Shown: positions 1-7,865 of the stretch, one piece after another
How positions within the stretch are numbered: the stretch's first letter is position 1
Layout: the number at the start of each line of letters is the position of its first letter
Source: a virus
Length of the DNA stretch: 64,000 bases
IMG/VR virus record: IMGVR_UViG_3300021091_003726
Location: 24,292 to 88,291 of that record
Reading direction: 5' to 3' (one strand)
Made by a program: the position numbers and the translations under genes
Notes under the pieces: model-generated
What the model was told of the DNA's origin: nothing
The model's input: only the letters and a program-made list of their open reading frames with translations
Databases searched by the model: none

Positions 1-367
1 CTAATGGTGCACAATAAAGTTCATAACTATTACTTGTAATTTGATAATCTTTAATATCATATTTTAAATAACCAATATTTTTCCATTCATCTAGGTGTTC
101 TTGTTCAATTTTCATTATTGAATGTTTTAACTCAATTAACATATTATATTCTTTTTTATAAATTTGATTTATACTATCAAGATCAACATTATAAGTGTAG
201 TTTGTTTTAGAAACAAAACCAGTTTCATTCCACGTTTCCCATTCATTTATAAATGAAGTTTTAATTTTTTCATCTTTAGTTTTTTTTAAAAAAGATAAAA
301 TTTCGTCTACATTTGATAAATAATCTCTATATACGGAGACGTGGGGTATTAAGTCTATTTTTTTCAT
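1..367 (-). CDS. Unidentified protein, 3' end beyond window
   Basis: An open frame starts at the ATG at 365-367 and runs off the left edge of the window without a stop, giving 122 residues that begin MKKIDLIPHVSVYRDYLSNV. Its start overlaps the stop of the upstream nuclease gene as ATGA, the usual arrangement for translational coupling, which supports the start. The N-terminal style (a short strand, then 'VYRDYLSNVDEIL') resembles the beginning of phage 2-oxoglutarate/Fe(II) dioxygenase-like proteins. No catalytic H-x-D motif lies in the visible part, so that is only a weak guess. I cannot assign a function. Confidence 0.75.
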   Translation of the reverse strand, partial: MKKIDLIPHVSVYRDYLSNVDEILSFLKKTKDEKIKTSFINEWETWNETGFVSKTNYTYNVDLDSINQIYKKEYNMLIELKHSIMKIEQEHLDEWKNIGYLKYDIKDYQITSNSYELYCAPL

Positions 368-756
368 TTAAATTCTGTCCAAGTTTTGTCGCCAACACCA
401 AAATATTCACGAGCAAGACCCGCTGCAATTATATCGTTGTTCAGGCAGTTGCCCGCCTCATTCCAAACTCTTGCCAATACTCTTCCGTACTTTTCGTTTT
501 TATTAATAATAGTTTCAATTTTTACTTTATGGTTTGCTTTAGTAAGCCATTGATCAGTAAACTCCTTGGCAGCTAAGCCCATCTTCTTTTCTTCTAAGTT
601 TGATGTTCGACTTTCTGGAGTATTGACGCCATATAAACGTACCCTACCCTTTTTAAGCGTATCAAAGCCAAGATCGATAACAATATCAAATGTATCGCCA
701 TCAATTATCTTTTTTACTTCTGCGTTGTATATCCATGGATTTAATTTTTCTGACAT
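364..756 (-). CDS. SNase-like (thermonuclease family) endonuclease
   Basis: A 130-residue single-domain protein of the staphylococcal nuclease family. DGDT at residues 19-22 supplies the metal-binding aspartate, RVRLYGVNTPE at 38-48 supplies the first catalytic arginine (R40) and the glutamate (E48), and YGRVLA at 90-95 supplies the second arginine (R92). These match Asp21, Arg35, Glu43 and Arg87 of the S. aureus enzyme in order and spacing. The residue equivalent to Asp40 is Asn (GVNTPE). There is no signal peptide, so it should act in the cytoplasm, plausibly in host-DNA degradation or nucleotide recycling beside the nucleotide genes; that role is inference. It overlaps the next gene by ATGA. 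A second SNase-like domain lies at the end of the giant baseplate protein in this window. Confidence 0.88.
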   Translation of the reverse strand: MSEKLNPWIYNAEVKKIIDGDTFDIVIDLGFDTLKKGRVRLYGVNTPESRTSNLEEKKMGLAAKEFTDQWLTKANHKVKIETIINKNEKYGRVLARVWNEAGNCLNNDIIAAGLAREYFGVGDKTWTEFK

Positions 757-757
757 A

Positions 758-1561
758 TTAATCTCTTTCTATTCCTATAGTATCGCATGCTTTGCGAAAT
801 ATTGATTGACTAGTTTTGAATTTGGCGTCTGCATGGCTGTAACCTTCTCCCGGCTTAGGGGACGAAGCATGCCAGCTATGGCCAATTGATACAGAACCGT
901 CATACACTACATTATAGCCTAGATGTCTGGCAAAATACGAACACCAGGTTTCTTCATAGTAGTGGGGCGTGGGCAGAAAAGCCCCCACCGCATTTGGCAC
1001 CAACTGTCTGTACTGCTGATTGTAGGTAAGGTTATTCCAGACGTATCTTCTGATGAAATATGCGGATCCAGAAACCGTAACGCATTTTACCCTATCTTTG
1101 TAGAGGCGGTCGGCCATATCCGGCTCCATCCAGCCCCTATGTTTTGGGGCCGTGTTGGTTCCAATAATTCCAGCATGCCTTATGAGGCCATATTCGTCTC
1201 TTTGCTTGGGTCCCAATATGTGTATGGTTGGGTCACTGTCAAAAATGTTTTTTATGCAATTTACATCATTATTTGTTAACCAAAAATCTGCATTTAAAAG
1301 TCCAATTATTTCGCTAGACCCTCTTGCGGCCAATTGATTGCAGGCAGCAGAATAACCTATATTTTGATTTAGGCAGAGCCCGTCTATCTGATATTGAGAA
1401 CTTTTATTTTTTAACCATTCAATTGTATTGTCTGTCGAACCATTATCTGCAAGATAAAGTTTCCAAAATTTATTTGCTATCGAAATATTTTTGTGCAGAT
1501 GATCAAAAAGACGTTCGAGCAGTGCGCTAGTATTGTAATTTACAACACATAAATCAATCAT
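758..1561 (-). CDS. Family 2 glycosyltransferase
   Basis: A 267-residue GT-A-fold glycosyltransferase of the GT2 type. The N terminus reads as a nucleotide-binding strand (IDLCVVNYN), followed by DNGSTDNT at 39-46, the GT2 'N-x-N-x-GY' segment (NQNIGY, 65-70), and an acidic metal-binding site LLNADFW near 88-94 where many family members have N-P-D. The C-terminal half contains an aromatic- and histidine-rich acceptor-side region with an EE motif (HYYEETW). There are no membrane segments, so it is probably a soluble enzyme transferring a sugar to DNA bases, a virion protein or a cell-surface component; the substrate cannot be read from the sequence. It sits one base before the nuclease gene and three bases after a small unknown gene. 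Confidence 0.85.
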   Translation of the reverse strand: MIDLCVVNYNTSALLERLFDHLHKNISIANKFWKLYLADNGSTDNTIEWLKNKSSQYQIDGLCLNQNIGYSAACNQLAARGSSEIIGLLNADFWLTNNDVNCIKNIFDSDPTIHILGPKQRDEYGLIRHAGIIGTNTAPKHRGWMEPDMADRLYKDRVKCVTVSGSAYFIRRYVWNNLTYNQQYRQLVPNAVGAFLPTPHYYEETWCSYFARHLGYNVVYDGSVSIGHSWHASSPKPGEGYSHADAKFKTSQSIFRKACDTIGIERD

Positions 1562-1563
1562 TT

Positions 1564-1806
1564 TTACCAGTTATCATCCTCGTCATTAATTACTTTACTA
1601 ATAAATTGATTCTCATTAATAGATTTTACTGTTTCTTCCTTAAGGCGTAAAATATTTAATTTTTCTTTTTCATCTTTAACAATAGAAAAATAATGTGAAA
1701 GCGCATTTGATATGTGCAACATTTCATCTATTGTTGTTACCAGATAAGTTTGACCTGATTCAAGTTTTATATTTATTTTTTTCTTTTCATTTATTTTTTT
1801 AGCCAT
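1564..1806 (-). CDS. Small protein of unknown function (80 aa)
   Basis: An 80-residue charged protein, Lys-rich at the N terminus and Asp/Glu-rich at the C terminus (ends DEDDNW). The middle (residues about 25-62) is predicted by eye to be helical. No signal peptide, membrane segment or recognised motif is visible. It is packed between two other small genes in the nucleotide-metabolism cluster, with short intergenic gaps, so it is likely expressed as part of that unit. I do not recognise the family. Confidence 0.65.
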   Translation of the reverse strand: MAKKINEKKKINIKLESGQTYLVTTIDEMLHISNALSHYFSIVKDEKEKLNILRLKEETVKSINENQFISKVINDEDDNW

Positions 1807-1811
1807 TATTC

Positions 1812-2054
1812 CTACTTATTTTTATTTTTTACCTTTTTATCATCTAAATCAAAACCGCCAATTTTATCTAGATCATATCTATGAAGACATATGTTATCAG
1901 TATCTGGCTCAAATGTAACAAAAAATATGTTTTTATCTTTATCGGTTAACCCATCTGGAACTGGAGATTCAATAGCTATTTTGGAAGAAGAGCAGCCATA
2001 AACTTGACTATGGTTTTTATATACTACAATATAATTCAATTTAGATGCCGGCAT
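1812..2054 (-). CDS. Small protein of unknown function (80 aa)
   Basis: An 80-residue protein starting MPASKLNYIVVYKNHSQ, with a likely beta-rich N-terminal half and a Lys/Asp-rich C terminus (GGFDLDDKK then alternating Lys/Asn). No known motif is visible. It lies between the small membrane-protein gene and another 80-residue unknown, with a 5-nt gap to the latter. It is probably a small phage accessory protein; no function can be assigned. Confidence 0.6.
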   Translation of the reverse strand: MPASKLNYIVVYKNHSQVYGCSSSKIAIESPVPDGLTDKDKNIFFVTFEPDTDNICLHRYDLDKIGGFDLDDKKVKNKNK

Positions 2055-2077
2055 TTGTATCTATCTTTGCTGTTTCT

Positions 2078-2248
2078 TCATAACAATGAAAATATAATTA
2101 AACCGAATATTAACGGAATAGCAATTGCAAATGATACGGAAACGGCTCTTGTTCTTTTGTTCTTGGATGTTTGATTTAACATTTGCATAGCTATTGTCCA
2201 ATTAAAACAAACCGTTAAAAGCAATGATAGTAGTAAATTCTTATACAT
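2078..2248 (-). CDS. Small two-helix membrane protein (56 aa)
   Basis: Reading the minus strand gives an ATG at 2246-2248 and a TGA at 2078-2080. The protein begins MYKNLLLSLLLTVCFNWTIA and ends in a second hydrophobic stretch (residues about 36-56, ...FAIAIPLIFGLIIFSLL). A basic loop (KNKRTR) separates the two hydrophobic segments, so a hairpin in the inner membrane is the likely topology. The start overlaps the thyX stop by 8 nt (ATGTATAA), the same geometry used at 61796-61803 and 28485-28492, which supports translation. It fills what would otherwise be a 186-nt gap. Function unknown; candidates are a superinfection-exclusion or lysis-accessory membrane protein, without direct evidence. 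Confidence 0.7.
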   Translation of the reverse strand: MYKNLLLSLLLTVCFNWTIAMQMLNQTSKNKRTRAVSVSFAIAIPLIFGLIIFSLL

Positions 2249-2954
2249 AATTACCGACTAAACAGGAAAGTGAAACTGGAAAATGTGGACCTATAAGTTT
2301 CTGAACAGCTTTGGCATAGTCGCCAATCTCATGCTGCGCATCTTCTGATGATCTTTGATTTAAAAATAAAGCTATAGACTGCAGGCTGCATGACCATCTA
2401 TAAACTACGTACATTCCGTAAGCTGCTAAAAATAAACGAGCTTGTTCTGGGGCCACTCCATTGCCCATTGCCATTTTATATAAAGCTTCTCCCTGTTCAA
2501 TATGCTTCTTTAATTCTTCAGTCAAAATTGAACCAGTCCAAGGGTCTATGGGACCACCAGATCCTTGCTTTTTATTATCTGGAGCAAGTCTCCACTCTCC
2601 TGATTTTGGTACATAAAATTCAGGTTCCATTGTAATATATCTGCGTGAAGATTCATTCCATGAATCCATCGTGTGATCAGATCCAACAACATACTTCCAA
2701 TGTTGTCTGGCAACTAAAAGAGGTGCCTTAAACTCAAAAGTGGCAAATGCATGTCTAAATGGTGACATATGATTTTCTCTTGCAAGAAAATTTATTAATC
2801 TAGCGTCATCTTTTGACATTTCGGAACTCTCTTTTGCAAAAGATGCTCTAGCCGCATTTACAACAGAAAGATCAGATCCCATAACATCTACTAATCTAAC
2901 ATAGCCATTATCTAAAACAGCTATAGATTTTTCTATATTATTAGTGTTTTCCAT
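2241..2954 (-). CDS. thyX: FAD-dependent thymidylate synthase ThyX
   Basis: A 237-residue flavin-dependent thymidylate synthase that converts dUMP to dTMP with methylene-tetrahydrofolate and NADPH. The ThyX signature appears as SWNESSRRY at residues 98-106, an exact S-x-N-E-x-S-x-R-Y match. The usual preceding R-H-R is represented by R83-Q-H85, separated from the serine by about a dozen residues, so the signature is stretched compared with the common form. The C-terminal helix (QARLFLAAYGMYVVYRW, then FLNQRSSEDAQHEI) fits the substrate-binding part of the family. It follows nrdJ with a 17-nt gap, consistent with co-expression of deoxynucleotide synthesis genes for an AT-rich genome. Its 3' end overlaps a small membrane-protein gene. 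Confidence 0.93.
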   Translation of the reverse strand: MENTNNIEKSIAVLDNGYVRLVDVMGSDLSVVNAARASFAKESSEMSKDDARLINFLARENHMSPFRHAFATFEFKAPLLVARQHWKYVVGSDHTMDSWNESSRRYITMEPEFYVPKSGEWRLAPDNKKQGSGGPIDPWTGSILTEELKKHIEQGEALYKMAMGNGVAPEQARLFLAAYGMYVVYRWSCSLQSIALFLNQRSSEDAQHEIGDYAKAVQKLIGPHFPVSLSCLVGNYV

Positions 2955-2971
2955 GAGATATATTATATCAT

Positions 2972-5083
2972 TTAATCAGCTTTTATGTTGTCCTTTATGA
3001 ATTTAATTTCACAAGAATCTGTAGTGCAGTATCTTTCGCCAATTGCGTCTGAAGCCATCCCAGCATATACGCCAGTTAAATCTATAGGAAATAATTTTGA
3101 GCTAGAATCTATATATTCTTTTTCTGATATCTGAGTATACGGCATTTGTGGATATGTGTTGTTTCCACTTGGTAAAAATGAAACCGTTTTTAATTGACCA
3201 TCATACATATGAAGTACAGTGCCAACATGTTCGGCTTCTGTATCTTTATTAAAAGATACTGTTACAGAAACAGAGTTATCAGACCAATATCTTTGTGCTA
3301 TCGCTGCCAAAGACATTTTTTCAAAGATTGTAACGTCACGTTCCGCTCTTGCTGCTTCTGATTTAATTGGAAAATAAACTACAGATGTAGTATTCGGAGA
3401 TTCGGATGCTGGTTCAACTGTATAGTTTGCCATTCTAAATAATGGTAGCATTGGGTCTTCATTAGAAAATCTAATAGTTCTATTAAAATACTTTCCACCT
3501 GGAGTCCAATGCACACCTGGTGATTCACCAGCAAGAATTGAAACAGTTCCAGAAGGTTTAATAGTTGTCATCTTAATTGACTCTCTGATTCCCAACCATT
3601 CAGAATAAACATTATCATAACGCTGAATTGTTTTATATCCTTGGTCCATCCATTCACGAAGAGCTGGAACCCCAACTTTGTCAGCAAAGTTTGCTACACC
3701 AGACATAGACGCACCAATTCTACGATTGCGCTGCATGATGGCATTGGTTTCTTCCCAGTGAGTCGGTAGTAAAGTTACCGTCTTTGCATATAAGTATGCA
3801 AACTTTAATGTGCGCTTATAATCCTCTAAACTATCGTGCCTATTTAGATATGTCTCAACAAGCGTACAGCATTCGTAGGACTCTAGGGATTGCTCTGCGC
3901 ATGGATTATAGCCTGCTACTCTATGGTCTTTATTGTTTGGTGGATCAGCTAAGCGACCATATTTGCGAGACATATCCATCCACAAAACTCCAGGCTCACC
4001 ATTGAGTGATATTCCCTCTACTATGCTGGAAAGATCTGCTCCAACTGTTGTTTCAACTGAATTGTTCGACATCCACCCCCAACCTGGAGAAGATGAATTG
4101 TATGAATTACGTTCTGGAAAGCGTTGTGAATTTTTTAGATTTAAAAAATCTTGATCATCCAAACGACCAATCAACAATTCTGCTGATCGACGCACATTAC
4201 CAGACACAACGCATACGCCAATAACATTTCCTATATCAGCTATGTCTATGCGGGTTAATTTTTCTCCACCACGTTCAGAAAACATTTTACGAATATGTTT
4301 ATGCAGCTTCTCAAGCGGTTCGTGACCAGCAGCTACTCCACCAAAAGTTTTTATTGGTGTACCAGCTGGACGAATTGCACTGTAATCAAATTCTACTGCA
4401 TCTTGGTCTGGTTTCAAATAGGAATTTAATAATAGTGAAGTTGATTCAACCCAACCCTCTCTTGTATCTGGAATAAGAATTGGATTAGTCACTTCTAATA
4501 CTTTGGGTTTAAAGATTGTAAATTCTTTGTCGGCGCCCTTGTCGTCAAAGCCAACACCAACACCCAACATTGAAGCCTCCATTAAAAATGCAAAGGGTTT
4601 TGCTGGATTAAACTTATTCATTTCTGCGGTCGAAACAAATGCACAGTTCTGCAATGCGGCTGAATTCTTTTGTATATTTACAATATTTGTTCCCATAGCC
4701 CAAAGCCCGCGTCCAGGTGGTGTCCATTTAAGGTTAAACAGCCTATCAAACGCTTCTTTTGCCGAAGCTTGAGCTTTTGCGTCATTCCATGGGAGACGGT
4801 TCTTTTTGCAGTGATCTTTTTGGAGAGAATACATTCCATTAATTACTCTTTCGCAAACATCAACCCAGGTTTCTTTTGTGCCGTCATCTTTTAATCTAGA
4901 GTATGTACGAAGAAAAGTTATTTCTCCAACAGAATTTCCGGCCGCGTCCCTATAGCCAAAGGGAACAACTTTATCTTTATATCCGGTAACAAAATCATCT
5001 GTCAATCTAAAAGAAAACATTGATACTTGCTTTGAGGCGGAGTATGCTATATCTGGATTGCCATTTTCTATTTCTAATGACAT
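2972..5083 (-). CDS. nrdJ: Class II (adenosylcobalamin) ribonucleoside-triphosphate reductase
   Basis: A 703-residue monomeric B12-dependent ribonucleotide reductase of the Lactobacillus leichmannii RTPR type (739 residues), reducing NTPs to dNTPs. Visible active-site elements: Cys147 in QNCAFV, the thiyl-radical loop NPCAE at 393-397 (C395, E397), Cys406 eleven residues later, as in the reference enzyme (C408/C419), the phosphate-binding loop IKPSGTVS, and a C-terminal swinging pair C686-x4-C691 (reference C731-x4-C736). All catalytic cysteines are present, so it should be active and oxygen-independent, requiring cobalamin from the host. A strong ribosome-binding site (AGGAGATATA) precedes the ATG. 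It is paired with thyX downstream. Confidence 0.95.
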   Translation of the reverse strand: MSLEIENGNPDIAYSASKQVSMFSFRLTDDFVTGYKDKVVPFGYRDAAGNSVGEITFLRTYSRLKDDGTKETWVDVCERVINGMYSLQKDHCKKNRLPWNDAKAQASAKEAFDRLFNLKWTPPGRGLWAMGTNIVNIQKNSAALQNCAFVSTAEMNKFNPAKPFAFLMEASMLGVGVGFDDKGADKEFTIFKPKVLEVTNPILIPDTREGWVESTSLLLNSYLKPDQDAVEFDYSAIRPAGTPIKTFGGVAAGHEPLEKLHKHIRKMFSERGGEKLTRIDIADIGNVIGVCVVSGNVRRSAELLIGRLDDQDFLNLKNSQRFPERNSYNSSSPGWGWMSNNSVETTVGADLSSIVEGISLNGEPGVLWMDMSRKYGRLADPPNNKDHRVAGYNPCAEQSLESYECCTLVETYLNRHDSLEDYKRTLKFAYLYAKTVTLLPTHWEETNAIMQRNRRIGASMSGVANFADKVGVPALREWMDQGYKTIQRYDNVYSEWLGIRESIKMTTIKPSGTVSILAGESPGVHWTPGGKYFNRTIRFSNEDPMLPLFRMANYTVEPASESPNTTSVVYFPIKSEAARAERDVTIFEKMSLAAIAQRYWSDNSVSVTVSFNKDTEAEHVGTVLHMYDGQLKTVSFLPSGNNTYPQMPYTQISEKEYIDSSSKLFPIDLTGVYAGMASDAIGERYCTTDSCEIKFIKDNIKAD

Positions 5084-5091
5084 TATATCTC

Positions 5092-5796
5092 CTATTTAAT
5101 TATTGTTATTTTTTTTACGTATTTTTGATTAAGCTTTTGTAATTCTGTAGTTTTTATTTTGATAATTTCATCAAGCTTATAAACTTTGTGTATTTCTTTT
5201 TCAAAAAAATAACCACTTCTCCAATTAAAAACCTTGTCAACATTGTTCTTGTGTTTAACAAACATATTACATATTACTGCGCCGCCGTATGCTTTTACTA
5301 AATTAAAAAATTTAACCTCTAACTCTTTTGCGTTGTCTTCATTCAAATCGGAAACCTCTTTTGCCCTATTATAAAGCCAATTAAATGCCTGTCTAGTTAG
5401 CGGCGATACATCTATCGGATCTACAACACCTAACATAATAATTTTATTTCTATCTTTTATAATTTTTATATCTTCTTTAACATTTTCTTTAAATAATTGA
5501 AACCAATCTTTTTCATTAAATTGCAACCAAGCTGTACACCAAAATAAAAGTTTTTCTGGAGGAGTAGGAATAGTAGTGCCATCTAATGTCGGAAGCATTG
5601 TTGCGCAACTTATAGTTTTTTTCACAAAAGATTTTCTTTGCTCTTCGGTAAATCCTTTGGAGCCAGAAATTTTCCACAGTCTTTTAATCTGATTATCCCA
5701 ATCAGACTTACCTAAAAATAGGGTTAAATATTTTTCCGCCGTGTCGAAAGGTATTGTGTCTTCATTTATTACCTTTTCAAGAGCATCTAAATACAT
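5092..5796 (-). CDS. Protein of unknown function (234 aa)
   Basis: A 234-residue mostly alpha-helical, aromatic-rich protein (LLFWCTAWLQFNEKDWFQLF near residues 83-102) with a strongly basic C terminus (KYVKKITIIK). There is no recognised catalytic motif, signal peptide or transmembrane segment. It is the first gene after two hairpins and begins the nrdJ-thyX cluster, separated from nrdJ by 8 nt; an AAGGA ribosome-binding site lies just upstream of its ATG. It may have a role in nucleotide metabolism or regulation by neighbourhood only. Confidence 0.75.
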   Translation of the reverse strand: MYLDALEKVINEDTIPFDTAEKYLTLFLGKSDWDNQIKRLWKISGSKGFTEEQRKSFVKKTISCATMLPTLDGTTIPTPPEKLLFWCTAWLQFNEKDWFQLFKENVKEDIKIIKDRNKIIMLGVVDPIDVSPLTRQAFNWLYNRAKEVSDLNEDNAKELEVKFFNLVKAYGGAVICNMFVKHKNNVDKVFNWRSGYFFEKEIHKVYKLDEIIKIKTTELQKLNQKYVKKITIIK

Positions 5797-5844
5797 TTAT
5801 AATCCTTCATAAAATACTCAAAACCTATAAAAATGATCCATATA

Positions 5845-5879
5845 AACAGCAATCCCGTCTGTGATCAGACGGGACTGTT
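5845..5879 (-). terminator. Strong hairpin after the 202-aa repeat-protein gene
   Basis: A nine-base perfect stem (TCCCGTCTG at 5853-5861 with CAGACGGGA at 5866-5874, loop TGAT) is extended by AACAG/CTGTT (5845-5849 with 5875-5879) across a three-base bulge. It lies 46 nt past the stop of the 5926-6534 gene. On the minus strand the 3' flank is only weakly T-rich (TTTATATGG), so it may be a terminator, an attenuator or an mRNA-stabilising 3' end. Confidence 0.65.
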
Positions 5880-5885
5880 GTCGCC

Positions 5886-5903
5886 GTGCTATTAGTATAG
5901 CAC
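5886..5903 (-). terminator. Second, smaller hairpin in the same gap
   Basis: A perfect seven-base stem (GTGCTAT at 5886-5892 with ATAGCAC at 5897-5903, loop TAGT) lies 22 nt after the stop at 5926 and just before the larger hairpin. There is no U-run, so termination is uncertain. The two hairpins in tandem mark the end of the late structural region and the boundary to the nucleotide-metabolism cluster. Confidence 0.5.
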
Positions 5904-5925
5904 AGAATATATTTTTTAGTAATAC

Positions 5926-6534
5926 TTACAATGCTTTTGCTGAGTCTAAACCTCGATATTCTAAGACTTTGTTTCTACCATAATCAGATTCGGTATTTGC
6001 TTGACCATAGCCCGAAGTAAATACTTTTGCACTTGCTACACCATGAACTTCATCTGGTCTGAAAACTCCAAACGATGCTGGTGCACCTTGCGCTTCTGTT
6101 CTTGGAGCGTGACCAACATTAGCAAATACGTTCGATGATGTAACACCATCAAATGCGTAATTGTTATAGCTGTAGTCACTTACTCTATCGGCATGCCCGA
6201 AGCCAGAAGGAAACGCTGCTGCCCCTACTAAGCCCTTAAATTGAAATGGCTTAAAACGAGCACCGTCGTAACCAGCACCATTTTTGAAAGTTCCTGCTAG
6301 CGGAGTTGTTCCAGCGTAAAGTGTTGAGCCAGTAAATAGTTGTGATAAGAGAACGTTTCCTGGGTGACGACCAGTGCCCGGGACATGGTGATTATCTGGG
6401 GCTCCATCTAAAAGACCCTTAGCAAATAGGGGGTAAAATGAATATGTGCCAGCCGTACCTTTGAATGGGTTAACCATATCGGCAGTTGAACGACCCTTCA
6501 ATACTGGTCTTGGACCCACGTAAAAGGTTGCCAT
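5926..6534 (-). CDS. Gly/Ala-rich repeat protein, probable abundant virion protein
   Basis: A 202-residue protein (starts MATFYVGPRPVLKGR) with a composition unlike its neighbours: rich in Gly, Ala, Phe, Tyr and short of Lys/Ile, with visibly higher GC, like the sheath and tube genes. It contains a degenerate repeat of about 30 residues with units near 98, 127, 163 and 193. The pattern is aromatic/Val-x-G-Leu/Val, then a small-residue stretch, then V/A-F-x-x-G-x-G-x-A; the clearest pair is FPSGFGHADRVSDY (108-121) and FTSGYGQANTESDY (172-185). It has a strong ribosome-binding site (AAGGAG), a leader with the shared promoter-like core, and hairpins behind it. This suggests an abundant particle component, but the family is not one I recognise. 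Confidence 0.8.
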   Translation of the reverse strand: MATFYVGPRPVLKGRSTADMVNPFKGTAGTYSFYPLFAKGLLDGAPDNHHVPGTGRHPGNVLLSQLFTGSTLYAGTTPLAGTFKNGAGYDGARFKPFQFKGLVGAAAFPSGFGHADRVSDYSYNNYAFDGVTSSNVFANVGHAPRTEAQGAPASFGVFRPDEVHGVASAKVFTSGYGQANTESDYGRNKVLEYRGLDSAKAL

Positions 6535-6604
6535 ACGAAATATCTCCTTATTGTATAATGCGGTTTACACTATCTATAGTAAAATGATTTTTGGTTTTTA
6601 ACCA
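6535..6604 (-). promoter_or_regulatory. Leader and putative promoter of the 202-aa gene
   Basis: A 70-nt gap between the 419-aa gene and the 202-aa gene, longer than most gaps here. On the minus strand it holds TTACTATA (reverse of 6575-6582), the core shared with the leaders of the sheath gene and the 62741-63028 gene, then a TATACAAT-like box and a strong AAGGAG ribosome-binding site close to the ATG. A promoter here, together with the hairpins after the gene, would make a single-gene transcript. Confidence 0.5.
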
Positions 6605-7864
6605 TTAATCATACTGAATTCTTAGATCAGAAAGCACTGGTGCCGTCTTATCTTCTAGCATATTTAAAGTAACCTCTATCCACACATTGGCTGAGGCACC
6701 GGGATTCGTTGTGCTGTAGTTGCCAGCATCGTCGTAAATGACCCTGTAGCTAAAAGCATTTGACATTTGACTCAGGGGAACATTATAAATTACTGGATCT
6801 ACGCTAATTATATTATTAATTAAAGATCCGTTTGGAGGAGTAAATTTAATTATTGTCTTACCAGATGGCAAAAATTTATCATATCTTACATCAAGATCTG
6901 AAAGACCATATGTATATATATAATTTCCTTGTTCCTGCATATAGCTTCTTTGTACCATTTTAATTCTTATTGCCGTAATTTCTTTATCTGCAAAATAAAA
7001 AGAAAGCGGGCCAGAATTGTATATAGTATCTGACCCAGATACAAGCCATCCGCCAGGTGGCACCTTACCCACTGCCGTGCTAATCCCATTATAAAGTGCG
7101 GAAGAATTTAATGGTATCCAGGAATCGGATTCTGTTAGTGTTGGATTTAGCTTTGTTGTATATTCTATTGAAGAAATATCAACTGAGTACACTGGAAATG
7201 GATTTAATTTAATGCAGTTTGTTTTTGTTGACCCAGTAAATTCAGATGGTATTTTTACATAAAACATCATCTGAGCTCCAGACGGAGAAGTAGATTGTGT
7301 AATTATATTGCGTTTCCAAATTTTATCTGGATTATCTATTATTGCATTGAATGTTGGAGTAGTATTAACTATAGCTCCAGCTGTGTCAACTCCCGCATAA
7401 GTATTTTCTATAAAGGTCTTAAAAAAATCTGGGATAACCTGAGATGAGGAAGTGCCAAAAGTATGAAACTTTAATTTTGAATTTGAAGATCCACTAACCT
7501 TGGGAAGTGTTATTACATTATAGTGCGGGTCTAAACTCAAGAGATTTGTAGTAGAAATAGAAAAACTTGTTCCAACAAAATTTACATAATCAAGCTGTGA
7601 AAAAGAATATATTGATAACGTGTTAGTTTCGTTTTCAAGCGCCTCAACCCTATCAACAAGATCATCGACAGCGTTAACTAAATATGCCTGGTCTTTTAAA
7701 ACTCTTTGAAAAGCTTCAGAAAGCTTCTGATCAAGAATATTAGATTTATTATATAAGTATAAAAGATCTTTATAATTTTCTTCAATTCTTTGATTGTATT
7801 CTGAGCTATCTACCGGACCCTTATATTGTGCGTTTCTTTTTTGTGTATTAATTGAATCTGCCAT
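6605..7864 (-). CDS. Baseplate/fibre protein: coiled coil plus beta domain (419 aa)
   Basis: Residues about 20-85 are heptad-like helix (NYKDLLYLYNKSNILDQKL, then DDLVDRVEALENETNTL), a probable trimeric coiled coil. The rest is beta-rich and Ser/Thr/Asn-rich as in receptor-side phage proteins. The segment ITAIRIKMVQRSY ... YTYGLSDLDVRY (near residues 293-326) recurs in modified form in the 634- and 712-residue neighbours, so these are probably paralogues with a discoidin-like beta-sandwich. It is the last of the long baseplate/fibre series. No enzyme motif is seen. Confidence 0.75.
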   Translation of the reverse strand: MADSINTQKRNAQYKGPVDSSEYNQRIEENYKDLLYLYNKSNILDQKLSEAFQRVLKDQAYLVNAVDDLVDRVEALENETNTLSIYSFSQLDYVNFVGTSFSISTTNLLSLDPHYNVITLPKVSGSSNSKLKFHTFGTSSSQVIPDFFKTFIENTYAGVDTAGAIVNTTPTFNAIIDNPDKIWKRNIITQSTSPSGAQMMFYVKIPSEFTGSTKTNCIKLNPFPVYSVDISSIEYTTKLNPTLTESDSWIPLNSSALYNGISTAVGKVPPGGWLVSGSDTIYNSGPLSFYFADKEITAIRIKMVQRSYMQEQGNYIYTYGLSDLDVRYDKFLPSGKTIIKFTPPNGSLINNIISVDPVIYNVPLSQMSNAFSYRVIYDDAGNYSTTNPGASANVWIEVTLNMLEDKTAPVLSDLRIQYD

Positions 7865-7865
7865 A

